Shown: positions 1 through 8,334 of the stretch, piece after piece
How positions within the stretch are numbered: the stretch's first letter is position 1
Layout: each line of letters opens with the position of its first letter
Source: Martinezella miluonensis
GTDB taxonomy: Bacteria; Pseudomonadota; Alphaproteobacteria; Rhizobiales; Rhizobiaceae
Length of the DNA: 64,000 bases
Assembly (NCBI RefSeq): GCF_900094545.1
Contig: NZ_FMAH01000006.1
Span: 62,001 to 126,000 of the forward strand
Direction: 5' to 3'
Program-made: the position numbers and the translations under genes
Notes under the pieces: generated by a model
The model's database searches: none
What the model was told of the DNA's origin: nothing
The model's input: the letters and a program-made list of their open reading frames with translations, nothing else

Positions 1-361
1 ATGGGTGCCGATTGCGGTTCCATGCCCTACTTGCACCTGATTAGATTCTGCCAGCGGCTGCTTTCATCGGAATTCAGACATAGTGCAGTTAACAGAATGC
101 TAATCTTCGTCGCACGTCACCCTTGCCATAGGTGATCATATGCTAGTAACGCCGTGACCGCGGCTTTGGTTTCACGAGCAGCCGAAAATTCCCAAAAGTC
201 GATTTCGCGACGAAATCAAGCGATATCATATAGTTAAATAAATACGCACCCCTACCGACGGGTAGATTGGCGATACATTCGTTGCAAAAAAGCGTCATGC
301 AAATATTATTTGCGATCACGAAAAATTAACGTATTGTAAGGTCGGCAATCGAGGGCGACGC
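1..361. other. Intergenic region at window start
   Basis: No convincing gene is seen here. The only frame open from base 1 stops after about 44 codons and has no recognisable composition. The right half (about 180-340) is markedly AT-rich compared with the flanking genes and holds a promoter-like element and a perfect palindrome, listed separately. Confidence 0.6.
282..313 (+). promoter_or_regulatory. Candidate promoter with palindromic operator
   Basis: TTGCAA at 282-287 and TATTAT at 304-309 are separated by 16 bases and resemble a sigma-70 type promoter. The perfect inverted repeat GCAAATATTATTTGC (299-313, 7+1+7) covers the -10, which is where a repressor would sit. The small gene at 362 lies about 50 bases downstream. 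The promoter and operator roles are inferred; no regulator is identified. Confidence 0.45.
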
Positions 362-568
362 ATGTTTGCGACGGGCAACTCCATCTTCTCTCCAGAGGAT
401 ATCACTGTCCTGCGCCACGCGCTCGATGAATGGTGCCTGGAGAGGCGGATCGACATCAAAAGTGCCGAAGCCCAGTTTGCAGCGACGGCCGCGCTCGGCC
501 TTTTTCAATCCGGCTACAACACCCCGGAAAAGCTCCTCGCGGCATTGCGCGAGCATCGGGGCATCTAG
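362..568 (+). CDS. Small conserved hypothetical protein (68 aa)
   Basis: This 68-residue soluble protein has no signal peptide or membrane segment. It reads as two or three amphipathic helices and ends in a Leu/Ala-rich stretch followed by Arg-Glu-His-Arg-Gly. A GAGGG ribosome binding site lies about 7 bases before the ATG, and a promoter-like element sits upstream, which supports a real gene. I recognise the type as a small protein common in rhizobia, but no function can be assigned. It appears monocistronic; the next likely gene starts about 300-500 bases downstream on the same strand. Confidence 0.7.
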   Translation: MFATGNSIFSPEDITVLRHALDEWCLERRIDIKSAEAQFAATAALGLFQSGYNTPEKLLAALREHRGI

Positions 569-870
569 ACTGCATCCACACCGTTTCAGCTCTCGCCGGC
601 ATTGAGAACATCTCTCCGGGCAGCCGCCAGCAAGGTAAATGGGCCTGGCATCGACGAACCCCCATAGGTTGAAATCGAAATCGAATACTCCTGCGGAAAA
701 AGTGTTTCGCGACAGGCTCTACTCCCTAGAAGCCACATCATCCAGCAAAATTCCGGCGCTCGCTCGCGCGCAAGCTTAACGCGCAATTTTTATTCGGATT
801 TTAATAAAGTTTTCACGAACCATTAACCGAACCAGCCTTAGTCTCACGCGAAAGCCAGACAAGGACGGTC
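569..870. other. Intergenic region
   Basis: No supported gene. The stretch becomes AT-rich at about 775-840, with TTAA-containing sequence just before the possible small reading frame at 871. No clear hairpin terminator follows the gene ending at 568. Confidence 0.5.
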
Positions 871-1083
871 GTGTCTATCCCCATTTCGACAATCGCCGCC
901 AAGGACGCCCCCGTTGAGGGAAGTGTCATTCGGCGCGAACGAAAAGTGGTGCGACAATATCGGCGGTCGACGATCCGGCTCCCCGCGTTTTTGTTCTGCG
1001 TTTCTGTATGGGTGTTGGCGTGCGTGACCGGTTTCGAGACCTTGAAGAGCCTGCGACTGTCCGCAAGAAGGACGTGGTTCTGA
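871..1083 (+). CDS. Possible small membrane protein (70 aa), doubtful
   Basis: A GTG start preceded by AAGGA could give a 70-residue basic protein with one hydrophobic segment at about residues 39-55. Its stop overlaps the start of the following gene in a TGATG arrangement, as in translationally coupled pairs. Against it, the C-terminal part has the Arg/Ser-rich look of out-of-frame high-GC sequence and I recognise no family. It is kept only because of the overlap and the ribosome binding site. Confidence 0.25.
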   Translation: MSIPISTIAAKDAPVEGSVIRRERKVVRQYRRSTIRLPAFLFCVSVWVLACVTGFETLKSLRLSARRTWF

Positions 1084-2027
1084 TGGCGACGATCACCAGC
1101 TTCGAAGGCATGGGCCACCCATCCAGATCCGAACTTCGGCAGTTTGCGGAACTCTTCACGCCAGTATTCCAGGCCTCCTCCGACGAAGCGAAGCGCCAGG
1201 CCGTGGCCGCCCTGTCCCAATGTGCGACAGTGCCGCAGGCCGTTGCCCTCTTCATCGGCTGCCAGCCGATCGCCATCGCCGCCCCCTTCCTCACCAGTTC
1301 GCAGGCGATCGACGACGACACCCTCATCACCATCGCCCGCACGCAGGGCGCGGCCCATGCCCGCGCGATCGTCGGCAGACCGTCGCTGTCGCCCAAGGTC
1401 ATCGACGCGCTCGTCGGCCTGCATCAGGCCGAACCGGATCGTGGCATGACTGCGCCGGACGCAGCAGCGAATGCACTTCCGCCGAAGGCCGATACGGCCG
1501 AAGCGGATAGGCTGGCGCGCGAGGAATCCTTACGCCTGCAGATCAAGCAGGTTGCACATCATCTGGCTCGCGACGACAGGGATCGCCTCGGCCTGCGCAG
1601 CCTCGACGAAATGCAGGAGGCTCTGCTCGTCCGCTTCGCTCGGGAACGCGATGCACAGCAATTCGCAAAAACGCTCGCCGACGCGTTGTCCTCAAGCTAT
1701 TGGCTGGCGGAGCGCATCATGCTCGATACGTCGGGGCAGCAGCTGGCCGTGACTCTGGTCAGCCTTGGCATGGGCATTGCAGACGCCGTCTATTCGCTGG
1801 AGCGTTTCTACCCGCATCTGACGGAACGGCACGGCAGCGTCAGCCGCGCATGGCTGGTGCTCGACGGCATCGATGCGGAGGAGAGTCAGACCCGCGTCGA
1901 AGCATGGCGCCGTGCCGACAGCTACACTTATCTTCCGCAGGAGAAGCCAGCAGAGCGTCCGGCCACACCATTGTTCGGCGCAAAGTCCGGTACGATCCGC
2001 GAATTGAGAGTAGCAAACCGGCGATAG
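1083..2027 (+). CDS. DUF2336-like protein
   Basis: This soluble protein of 314 residues is predicted to be largely helical. The segments around residues 60-125, including an Ile-Val-Gly-Arg-Pro-x-Leu-Ser-Pro motif followed by a helix, resemble the HEAT-like repeats of the DUF2336 family of alphaproteobacteria. I chose the ATG at 1083 over an upstream GTG at 1008 because AAGAAGGA lies about 10 bases before it. The C-terminal half (from about 150) is Arg/Glu-rich and less recognisable. There is no signal peptide. Function is unknown. A convergent DUF1491 gene ends 7 bases downstream. Confidence 0.65.
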   Translation: MATITSFEGMGHPSRSELRQFAELFTPVFQASSDEAKRQAVAALSQCATVPQAVALFIGCQPIAIAAPFLTSSQAIDDDTLITIARTQGAAHARAIVGRPSLSPKVIDALVGLHQAEPDRGMTAPDAAANALPPKADTAEADRLAREESLRLQIKQVAHHLARDDRDRLGLRSLDEMQEALLVRFARERDAQQFAKTLADALSSSYWLAERIMLDTSGQQLAVTLVSLGMGIADAVYSLERFYPHLTERHGSVSRAWLVLDGIDAEESQTRVEAWRRADSYTYLPQEKPAERPATPLFGAKSGTIRELRVANRR

Positions 2028-2034
2028 GGACTGC

Positions 2035-2394
2035 TCAATCCAGCGGATTGGCGCGCGAACCGACCAAAGGGACGATTTCGGCCGCATCGTCAGTCTCCAG
2101 CTCAACGATCCACAAATCCGGATCGAACTTCAGCTCGCGATCGAGGACCTCGCGGATTTCCGCCGGCTCCTTGCGGTCGCTCCTGATCTCGAAGAGGCGG
2201 CCTTCGTCCCCCTCCCCATCGAAAAAACTCTGCGGCGCCGGACCATAAAGGGTTTCCAATCCGTCGCGGAAGCGTTGGCGGATGAAGATCGCTCCCGCCT
2301 GCTCCTCGCCCTTTCGCTCGACCGCAGCGAAATCGCCCCGGGCAAACAGGCGGCGGGTCATGGCGGAAACGAAGATGTCGCTACGCAATCTCAT
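2035..2394 (-). CDS. DUF1491 family protein
   Basis: The 119-residue product opens with Met-Arg-Leu-Arg-Ser-Asp-Ile-Phe-Val-Ser, the typical start of the DUF1491 family found in alphaproteobacteria, and keeps the central Gly-Ala-Ile-Phe-Ile segment. It is soluble, acidic towards the C-terminus, and has no catalytic motif I can name. It is convergent with the DUF2336-like gene and lies downstream of the peptidoglycan-binding gene on the same strand with a 48-base gap, so it may be the last gene of that transcript. Function is unknown. Confidence 0.8.
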   Translation of the reverse strand: MRLRSDIFVSAMTRRLFARGDFAAVERKGEEQAGAIFIRQRFRDGLETLYGPAPQSFFDGEGDEGRLFEIRSDRKEPAEIREVLDRELKFDPDLWIVELETDDAAEIVPLVGSRANPLD

Positions 2395-2442
2395 AGCCGA
2401 GCTATAGCGGCGAGCGGCGAGCGAGGCAATTGAAGCGGAGGA

Positions 2443-3474
2443 CTAAAGCGCGCCGATATCCTGCAGTTTCTTCAGCACGGCCATGTTCGGCTCTCCGGTC
2501 TCCGGCAGGCGATAGTGCTTCTGGAACCGGCGGATGGCGGCCTTCGTCTGCTCGCCGGCGACGCCGTCGATGCTGACATTGCTATAAGCGATATTGCTCA
2601 GGCCCTTCTGGATCTGCATGACCAGATTGACCTTGGTGACCGCATCGCCCGACACAGGCTTCGGCACGACGGTACCGGTCCTCATGTTTTTTTCGGAGTT
2701 CTGAATGGCGGCAGCGACCGGATCGATGGCGTCCGCCGTGGCCGAGACATTGATTGGACGCTGTGCGGGAATGGCCGCGATGCTTGCCTTGCTGCCGACG
2801 GCCTGCGGAGAACCGGCGGCATTGCTGGCTTTCAGGGCAGCCAGAAGCTCCGGCGTCGGTGCACCTGTCTGCGGCAAGCCGGACGCCTCCTGAAAGAAGA
2901 GAATGGCGGCTGTGGTGCGCGATCCCGGCACGCCGTCTGCTGCGCCATCATAGAGGCCGTGGCGGATAAGCTCGGCCTGCACGTCGGCAATCAGCTTCGT
3001 TGGCGCAGCGGAAGGCTGCGTGCCGGATGAATTCGCCGACAGTTTGCCGGCGGCAGGCGCAGCAGCAGTCGAATCCTGTCGTTCTATGCGGAAGGTCGTG
3101 ACATTGCCGGCATCGGCCTGCTGTGCGTGGAGGAACGATTTGCGGCCGGGGATCTGATAGGGAGACGCGGGATCGCGGGTGCGCAACAAGGGCGACGGAT
3201 GCGCGCCCGTCTGATACCAGAGCGCATTCGCCGTGACAAAGCCGAACACCCCGAGGAAGAGAGCGATGCCGCCGGCAATCGCAGGATGCCGGCCGACCGC
3301 GCCGCCGACCAGGCCCGCAAATACGCCTGCTCCGCGCAGACCGAGACCGCCCAGCGCGGTACCGCCACGCAGGCTGAGGCTGCCCAGGGCGACCACTCCG
3401 CGAGAAGCGAACCCAGGCTGCTTGCGTTTGCCTTTGCCTCTTCCCTTAGGCGATTTTCGCTTTTGCGGCGCCAT
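2443..3474 (-). CDS. Membrane-anchored peptidoglycan-binding domain protein
   Basis: The protein has a very basic Lys/Arg/Gly-rich cytoplasmic head (about 1-25), a Gly/Leu-rich segment, one membrane span at about 64-85, and a periplasmic part with two PG_binding_1-like repeats at about 160-220 and 280-340. Both repeats carry the Asp-Gly-x-x-Gly...Thr-x-x-Ala-Ile-x-x-Phe-Gln pattern. It probably anchors to the cell wall. The start at 3474 (Met-Ala-Pro-Gln-Lys) is preferred; an ATG 27 bases upstream is possible. The beginning overlaps the 3' end of the sensor kinase gene in another frame, so the two are likely co-transcribed and may be coupled. Confidence 0.75.
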   Translation of the reverse strand: MAPQKRKSPKGRGKGKRKQPGFASRGVVALGSLSLRGGTALGGLGLRGAGVFAGLVGGAVGRHPAIAGGIALFLGVFGFVTANALWYQTGAHPSPLLRTRDPASPYQIPGRKSFLHAQQADAGNVTTFRIERQDSTAAAPAAGKLSANSSGTQPSAAPTKLIADVQAELIRHGLYDGAADGVPGSRTTAAILFFQEASGLPQTGAPTPELLAALKASNAAGSPQAVGSKASIAAIPAQRPINVSATADAIDPVAAAIQNSEKNMRTGTVVPKPVSGDAVTKVNLVMQIQKGLSNIAYSNVSIDGVAGEQTKAAIRRFQKHYRLPETGEPNMAVLKKLQDIGAL

Positions 3475-5023
3475 CCATCCCTTCCTCTTTTCGCCCTTCA
3501 CTCATCTCCACAGTATGTTTCAGGCGCGGCGGAAAATCGACGGGGCGATTGACATCCACAGGCTGTTGCACAGCCGAGACGCCCGAACCGTCGAACGGAA
3601 TAAGGATCGTGATCACCGTGCCCTCGCCTGGCGAGCTGGCTATGTTGAAGCTTCCGCCATGCAGGGAGACGAGCCCCTTGACGAGCGACAGGCCGAGACC
3701 AGTGCCGGCATAGCGGCGCGTGTAATCGTTCTGGATCTGCACGAAGGGCTGCCCCAGCGAGGCCAACCGCTCGCTGGCGATGCCGATGCCGGTATCTCCG
3801 ACGGAGAGCTTCAGCATGCCGTCCGCCAATGCAGCATCGACAGTGACCGCGCCACCGGCATCCGTGAACTTGATGGCATTGCCGACGAGGTTGATCAGGA
3901 TCTGCTGGATTGCGCGCTGATCGGCGACAATGTCTCCAAGGCCGCGCTGGACGCGGCTCGACAAGGTCAGTCCCTTTTCCTTGGCCTGCAGCGCCAGCAT
4001 GGCTTCGCATGTGGCAATGGAATCCTCGATCGGGAAGGCTTCCATCAGCAGTTCATAGCGGCCAGCCTCGATCTTGCTCATGTCAAGCATGGTGTTGACC
4101 ACCGACAGCAGATGCGCGCCGGACTGGCGGATCAGGCCGACATATTCGCGCTGACGGTTGTTTTCCAACTTGCCGAAATATTCGCCGCTGAGGATATCGG
4201 AAAAGCCGAGGATGGCATTGAGCGGCGTACGCAGCTCATGGCTGACGGCGGCAAGAAAGCGCGACTTGGCGTCATTGGCCGATTCCGCTTCGGCCGTCTT
4301 GCGCGCAGCATCCTCGCGAAGCTGCTGATCCTGCGATATGTCGCGCAACTGGCTGACGATCGCCGTCAGGCGTCCTTCGGCATCGCGTCGCGCGGTCAGT
4401 TCCACGCGAGCATGGACGAATTGCTGGTCGCTACCGATAACGGCGGAGCGCTCCAGGCGCAGGTCGACACAGAATGCGTCCCTTCCCTGGCGAAGCACAT
4501 CGATGGCCTGCAGAAACACGATCCGGTCCGATACGTGGATCTGCTCGATAAGACCGCGTCCCGTCGGATCGCGCATCCAGCTCAGGAATTCCGCCCGGTC
4601 ACGACCACCGACGGTGGTGACGTTCCCTTGCGGATCGAGAAGCAAGACCAGGCCGAAGGCGGCTTCCAGCATCAGGTCGCGATGCTCGACGACGACGGCT
4701 TCGGCAGATTGGGAAGCGGGCCGCTGGCGCGACAGCGCGATGCTGCCGACCGCCGAAAACAGGAAAGCGGCGCAAACCGTGGCAACACCGGCAGGCAAAG
4801 CTACGGCGGGGCTGGTAATGAAGGAAAGCCCGGCAGGAACGGCAAAAAGCGCCACCGAGGAGGCAAGCGCAAGCCGCCGCAAGATCGTCAGCTCCTGCGC
4901 CCGGACCTCGCCATTTCCGCTCGTCCCGGAGAGCCAGCTTCCGCTCACCCGGTCTACGAAGGCTACAGCCCCGACAGCCATGTCACTCAATACGCGCACA
5001 CTACAACCCGTCAAAACGGTCAC
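3446..5023 (-). CDS. PAS-type membrane sensor histidine kinase
   Basis: This is a 525-residue hybrid-free sensor kinase. Two membrane spans lie at about 48-66 and 71-97, a PAS-like sensing region at about 115-230, a HisKA domain with the phospho-acceptor His262 in Ser-His-Glu-Leu-Arg-Thr-Pro, and a HATPase domain with N-box Asn382, Asp410-Thr-Gly-Ile-Gly-Ile and a Gly-Thr-Gly-Leu-Gly-Leu G2 box near 440. There is no receiver domain and no response regulator nearby, so it is an orphan kinase here. The GTG at 5023 gives the longest form; an internal ATG at 4981 is also possible because neither has a good ribosome binding site. It overlaps the downstream peptidoglycan-binding gene. Confidence 0.85.
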   Translation of the reverse strand: MTVLTGCSVRVLSDMAVGAVAFVDRVSGSWLSGTSGNGEVRAQELTILRRLALASSVALFAVPAGLSFITSPAVALPAGVATVCAAFLFSAVGSIALSRQRPASQSAEAVVVEHRDLMLEAAFGLVLLLDPQGNVTTVGGRDRAEFLSWMRDPTGRGLIEQIHVSDRIVFLQAIDVLRQGRDAFCVDLRLERSAVIGSDQQFVHARVELTARRDAEGRLTAIVSQLRDISQDQQLREDAARKTAEAESANDAKSRFLAAVSHELRTPLNAILGFSDILSGEYFGKLENNRQREYVGLIRQSGAHLLSVVNTMLDMSKIEAGRYELLMEAFPIEDSIATCEAMLALQAKEKGLTLSSRVQRGLGDIVADQRAIQQILINLVGNAIKFTDAGGAVTVDAALADGMLKLSVGDTGIGIASERLASLGQPFVQIQNDYTRRYAGTGLGLSLVKGLVSLHGGSFNIASSPGEGTVITILIPFDGSGVSAVQQPVDVNRPVDFPPRLKHTVEMSEGRKEEGMDGAAKAKIA

Positions 5024-5451
5024 TTATTGGACTGCACAATAGGCCTTCGCGACTTAAGGAAAGAATAAAGAGAGAACCCGCCGACCGGCCGAAAAGGCTC
5101 CAAAATCCCGTTTTGGCGCAGAATGCGAGACCTTTGTTTTTTGTGGTTAACAGCGGGTAAGCAGCGGATTTTATTCATATTTCCGGCGTGCGTTAACTTT
5201 TGTGACGAGCCCAAACTCCGCAAAGCCCTGCATATCAACAGGATCGTGCGAGACATGCTTAACAGCAATCGCTACAATTTGATCCAAATGCGGCTCGAAT
5301 TCGGAAAGCTAAAATTTGAATCAAATTTGCCGAAAAAGCCGCGGAGTTTTGAAAAGCGATGTTGTCCTCTGCCGGATAGGGTTCAAGCCACATCGGACAG
5401 ACCAGTCCGAATCGGCGATCGAGCCGAACGACAGAGAAGGTGGGCAAGGAC
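5024..5451. other. Divergent intergenic region
   Basis: These 428 bases separate the divergent kinase and DUF5330 genes and must hold both promoters. The section at about 5130-5350 is AT-rich and has two TTAAC motifs (near 5146 and 5191), but not in the TTAA-N7-TTAA spacing of a CtrA site. No gene with a ribosome binding site is evident. Confidence 0.5.
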
Positions 5452-5913
5452 ATGTGGTTTCTGATTAGAGCGGGGTTCTGGTTTTCACTGGTTCTCATGT
5501 TTCTGCCGATCTTTGCCAAGCCAGAGGGTGCCCCCCGGCCGGCCGGCGAAGCAACGCTACAGGTTTCCGATGCGATTTCCGCTGCTTCCGGCGTCGTTCA
5601 ATATGTCGGCGCCATGTGCACCGAGAAGCCGGATGTTTGCGTCAAGGGCGGCGAAACACTGACGGCCCTTGGATATCAGGTCGGCGACGGCGCCCGCGTT
5701 GCCTACGACATGCTCGGTCGTCACTTTAAGGATCAGTCTTCACGCTCCTCGGCCGATGCCGCAGCGCGCGTGAGCCCGGAACAGATCGCTGCCACGACTC
5801 AGCCGATGCCGGCAAAGCGCATTCTCGGGACCGAGACTGCCGACGTGGTCGTGACCGGAACGGTCCGGCTGCCCTCCTCGGTGCCGCTGCCAATGCCACG
5901 CCCGCGGACCTGA
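5452..5913 (+). CDS. DUF5330 domain protein
   Basis: The 153-residue protein starts with a hydrophobic helix (residues 2-20, Trp/Phe-rich) that could be a membrane anchor or uncleaved signal. A short region follows with a Cys pair (Cys-Thr-Glu-Lys-Pro-Asp-Val-Cys), then a Ser/Ala/Pro-rich tail. This matches the DUF5330 family known from Rhizobiales; its function is unknown. The ATG at 5452 has AGAAGG 11 bases upstream and is preferred over a GTG at 5440. A strong terminator follows, so the gene appears monocistronic. Confidence 0.7.
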   Translation: MWFLIRAGFWFSLVLMFLPIFAKPEGAPRPAGEATLQVSDAISAASGVVQYVGAMCTEKPDVCVKGGETLTALGYQVGDGARVAYDMLGRHFKDQSSRSSADAAARVSPEQIAATTQPMPAKRILGTETADVVVTGTVRLPSSVPLPMPRPRT

Positions 5914-5937
5914 TACTTCCCAATCTTGCCTCATTCT

Positions 5938-5974
5938 CGCCGCGGCCCGAACAAGGCCAGCGGCGTTCTTTTTT
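5938..5974 (+). terminator. Rho-independent terminator after DUF5330 gene
   Basis: A stem of CGCCGC plus GGCC pairs with GGCC and GCGGCG across a 7-base loop with one bulged A, and is followed directly by TTCTTTTTT. Confidence 0.75.
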
Positions 5975-6041
5975 GCCGCGGGTTCAAATTGCCTGCCGTT
6001 TCGCCTATATCCATGGTCAATGGATAATCTGGACCGATACA

Positions 6042-6464
6042 ATGACTGCGCTTGAGAAGATCATCGACGACTTTTCCTTCTTGGACGACTGGGAGGATCG
6101 CTATCGTTATGTGATCGAACTCGGCAAGGCGCTGCCCGACCTGCCGGAAGACAAGCGGACGCTGGAAAACAAGGTGCAGGGCTGCGCGAGCCAGGTCTGG
6201 CTCGTCACACAGGCGTCCGGCGATCCTGAGAATCCGATATTGATCTTCGAGGGCGATTCGGACGCGCATATCGTGCGCGGACTGGTGGCGATCGTGCTGG
6301 CAACCTATTCCGGCAAGCCGGCCTCCGAAATCGCCGCGCTCGATGCGCTCGACGTCTTCGGAAAAATCGGGCTGGTCGAGCATCTTTCGTCGCAGCGCGC
6401 CAACGGACTACGCTCGATGATCAAGCGCATCCGCGAAGAGGCCCGCATCCGGGCCGCTGCCTGA
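6042..6464 (+). CDS. sufE: SufE family Fe-S cluster assembly protein
   Basis: SufE accepts persulfide sulfur from the cysteine desulfurase SufS and passes it to the SufBCD scaffold in the cytosol. The 140-residue product has the usual family length. The acceptor cysteine is Cys48 in Asn-Lys-Val-Gln-Gly-Cys-Ala-Ser-Gln-Val-Trp. I chose the ATG at 6042 (Met-Thr-Ala-Leu-Glu-Lys-Ile) because it matches family N-termini; an upstream in-frame start at 5973 lies inside the preceding terminator. No suf cluster is adjacent, so this is a stand-alone sufE. Confidence 0.92.
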   Translation: MTALEKIIDDFSFLDDWEDRYRYVIELGKALPDLPEDKRTLENKVQGCASQVWLVTQASGDPENPILIFEGDSDAHIVRGLVAIVLATYSGKPASEIAALDALDVFGKIGLVEHLSSQRANGLRSMIKRIREEARIRAAA

Positions 6465-6585
6465 GCAATTACCAAAAACATGAAGTAGTTTTCCGTTCGC
6501 AACCAAGCGCGAACGGGAGTTTCGGCGCGCTCACAGAGTTCCGCAACATCTCACCGATTGGAGCCGCTCGCCCGGCGGCTATAGT

Positions 6586-6613
6586 CAAAACCCGGCCCGA
6601 AAGCCGGGTTTTG
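6586..6613 (-). terminator. Terminator after mucR-like gene
   Basis: An 11-bp perfect stem CAAAACCCGGC (6586-6596) pairs with GCCGGGTTTTG (6603-6613) around a 6-base loop. The A/T ends make it usable in both directions; it lies 18 bases beyond the stop of the minus-strand mucR gene. Confidence 0.8.
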
Positions 6614-6630
6614 GGAGCCTTCTAAGGTTC

Positions 6631-7062
6631 TTAGCGACCGCCGCGCTTGCGGCGCTGGCCGAGGCCCATTTCCTTCGCAAGCCGGGAACGTGCTTCCGCA
6701 TAGGCGGGCGCCACCATCGGATAATCGGCAGCCAGATCCCACTTCTCGCGGTATTCTTCGGGCGAGAGGCCATGATGGGTCATCAGATGGCGCTTCAGCG
6801 ACTTGAAGCTGCCACCGCATTCCAAGCAAGTGATCTGGTCATCCTGGACCGATTTACGGACGGATACGGCCGGCTTCTGCTTTTCAACAACGGCAACGGC
6901 GGGAGCCGGGGCCGAAGTGCTGCTCAAGGCGGAATGTACGTCGGAAATCAAATTCGGAAGGTCGCTGACCGGTACGACATGGTTGCTGACATAAGCCGCG
7001 ACGATATCGGCGGTCAATTCAACCAACAACTCCTGCCCGTTGCCAAGGGCCGCATCTGACAT
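6631..7062 (-). CDS. mucR: Ros/MucR family transcriptional regulator
   Basis: Ros/MucR proteins are zinc-finger regulators that control exopolysaccharide, motility and other surface traits in rhizobia, often by silencing AT-rich promoters. The 143-residue product shows the family zinc finger Cys79-x2-Cys82...His92-x3-His96, the following Gly-Leu-Ser-Pro-Glu-Glu-Tyr-Arg motif, and a basic tail ending in Arg-Lys-Arg-Gly-Gly-Arg. AGGAG lies about 7 bases before the ATG at 7062. The long AT-rich upstream region fits the autoregulation known for the family. Rhizobia often carry several paralogues (mucR, rosR), so the symbol is family-level. Confidence 0.88.
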   Translation of the reverse strand: MSDAALGNGQELLVELTADIVAAYVSNHVVPVSDLPNLISDVHSALSSTSAPAPAVAVVEKQKPAVSVRKSVQDDQITCLECGGSFKSLKRHLMTHHGLSPEEYREKWDLAADYPMVAPAYAEARSRLAKEMGLGQRRKRGGR

Positions 7063-7591
7063 TGTGTTCTCCTGTTCATCGGCTTGCCTGCTGCGCCGCG
7101 GCTCCTTGGAGCGCGCAAGGCACAACGTTGCTATATGATCTGCGCTGAGCCCAGAAATCTGTTGATCACCAAGTTAGCGTAGCGCCGAGCAATCCGCATA
7201 AGCGTATTGCTCGTATTCGTAGCAGCCACCGGCAAAAAACGGTGCATAACGCCATGTTTCTTACCACAAGAAATCCACCCCTAGATTTCATGCGGAGAAA
7301 ACCGCCTCGTACCGTCTGATATCCGTATTAGCGATCACGAAAGGTGATCTCCAATCCTTAACCGGAAGAAAGTTTTGCTCAGCTTTTTCTTAAGGAAAGT
7401 TAAAAGCATTGAGAGCTTAAACCCGGTTGAGACTAACGCAACATCAGAACTCTACTTGAATCTGAATTAGCACTCTTTACCCAAATGTCCAGTTTTTAAT
7501 CCGAACATTTCTTCGTAAAAATTTCATCTACAAAAAAGCAGGTAACTAATGAGGCGAACTACCGTTGCTTATTCTTCAATCACTGCGTTTG
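7063..7591. other. Long AT-rich region upstream of mucR
   Basis: These 529 bases between the mucR start and the end of the mrp operon contain no convincing gene. The perfect inverted repeat CGAGCAAT (7186-7193) and ATTGCTCG (7206-7213), spaced by 12 bases, lies about 125 bases upstream of the mucR ATG. A smaller CACCG...CGGTG hairpin lies near 7230-7245. From about 7300 to 7550 the sequence is AT-rich with several TTAA motifs, the kind of DNA bound by MucR-type silencers. The mucR promoter is presumably here. Confidence 0.5.
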
Positions 7592-7957
7592 TTAGCCCCT
7601 CTTTCTATACCCGCGTTTCGCGATTCGCCCCTGCATTAGTAGTTCATCTCGGATCGAAGGTGGCGTCAACCGATACCCAGCCTCGTGCGCTGCGCGTGCA
7701 AGAAGGTGCGCCGCAATCGGCGCAGTCAGTACAAAGAAGACAAATCCGGCCAGCGCCCGCACCAGGATCGACAAATCCTGCGAATGAATACCGACTGCAA
7801 GTAGTAGCAGACCAGAGCCGACAGTACCGGCCTTCGATGCCGCATGCATGCGACTGTAAAGGTCAGGCAAGCGAACGATACCGATGGCGGCAATAAGCGA
7901 GAACAATGCGCCTGCCAACAGAATGACAGCCACGACGATAGCCCAAACGAGATCCAT
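7592..7957 (-). CDS. mrpG: Mrp cation/proton antiporter subunit G
   Basis: This 121-residue membrane protein with three hydrophobic segments (about 5-25, 38-60, 65-88) carries the subunit G signature [14 protein letters not shown]. It is the last gene of the seven-gene mrpABCDEFG operon, whose complex exchanges Na+ or K+ for protons and supports pH and salt homeostasis. Its ATG overlaps the mrpF stop (TAATG), consistent with translational coupling. Confidence 0.93.
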   Translation of the reverse strand: MDLVWAIVVAVILLAGALFSLIAAIGIVRLPDLYSRMHAASKAGTVGSGLLLLAVGIHSQDLSILVRALAGFVFFVLTAPIAAHLLARAAHEAGYRLTPPSIRDELLMQGRIAKRGYRKRG

Positions 7958-8334
7958 TACCGCCCTCCCTTCTGCCGTCTGCCATGCTTGCGCGTTTTCT
8001 TGTGAAGCGATTCGTTTCCTTTGCCTCCTCCATCGAGGGGCTGCTTCGAGGCATCCGATTGCGCCTGAGTGAGAACGAACCTGGCGAAGGCGACGGTGGC
8101 GAGAAAGCCGACGAGGCCGAGCGCAATGGCAATATCAATATAGAGCATGAAGCCGGTCTTGATGGCGATGACTGCGATGAAGCCGATCGCGATGGCCACG
8201 AGCATGTCGAGTGCCAAGATCCGGTCCGGCAATGTCGGACCTGCCACGACACGATAGACCGTGAGCAGAAATGCAAGGCTGAGAATACCGAGCGCTACCA
8301 TGGCGGCTGCGGAGACGATGGATGCCGCGATCAT
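7957..8334 (-). CDS. mrpF: Mrp cation/proton antiporter subunit F
   Basis: The 125-residue protein has three membrane spans in the first 90 residues and the subunit F motif [12 protein letters not shown] between spans 1 and 2. The C-terminal tail of about 35 residues is highly charged (Lys/Arg/Gly) and longer than in many MrpF proteins. Its start overlaps the mrpE stop as ATGA, and its stop overlaps the mrpG start. Confidence 0.93.
   Translation of the reverse strand: MIAASIVSAAAMVALGILSLAFLLTVYRVVAGPTLPDRILALDMLVAIAIGFIAVIAIKTGFMLYIDIAIALGLVGFLATVAFARFVLTQAQSDASKQPLDGGGKGNESLHKKTRKHGRRQKGGR

Noticed and set aside
3233..5068. Open 611-codon plus-strand frame
   Set aside because: Antisense to the sensor kinase and peptidoglycan-binding genes, whose motifs are clear. 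Its translation is low-quality and reflects GC3 bias.
5140..5200. TTAAC motifs as a CtrA binding site
   Set aside because: The spacing is not TTAA-N7-TTAA; single motifs are common in AT-rich spacers.
7380..7410. TTAAGGAAAGTTAA as a CtrA site
   Set aside because: The gap is 6 bases instead of 7 and the site is far from any start codon.
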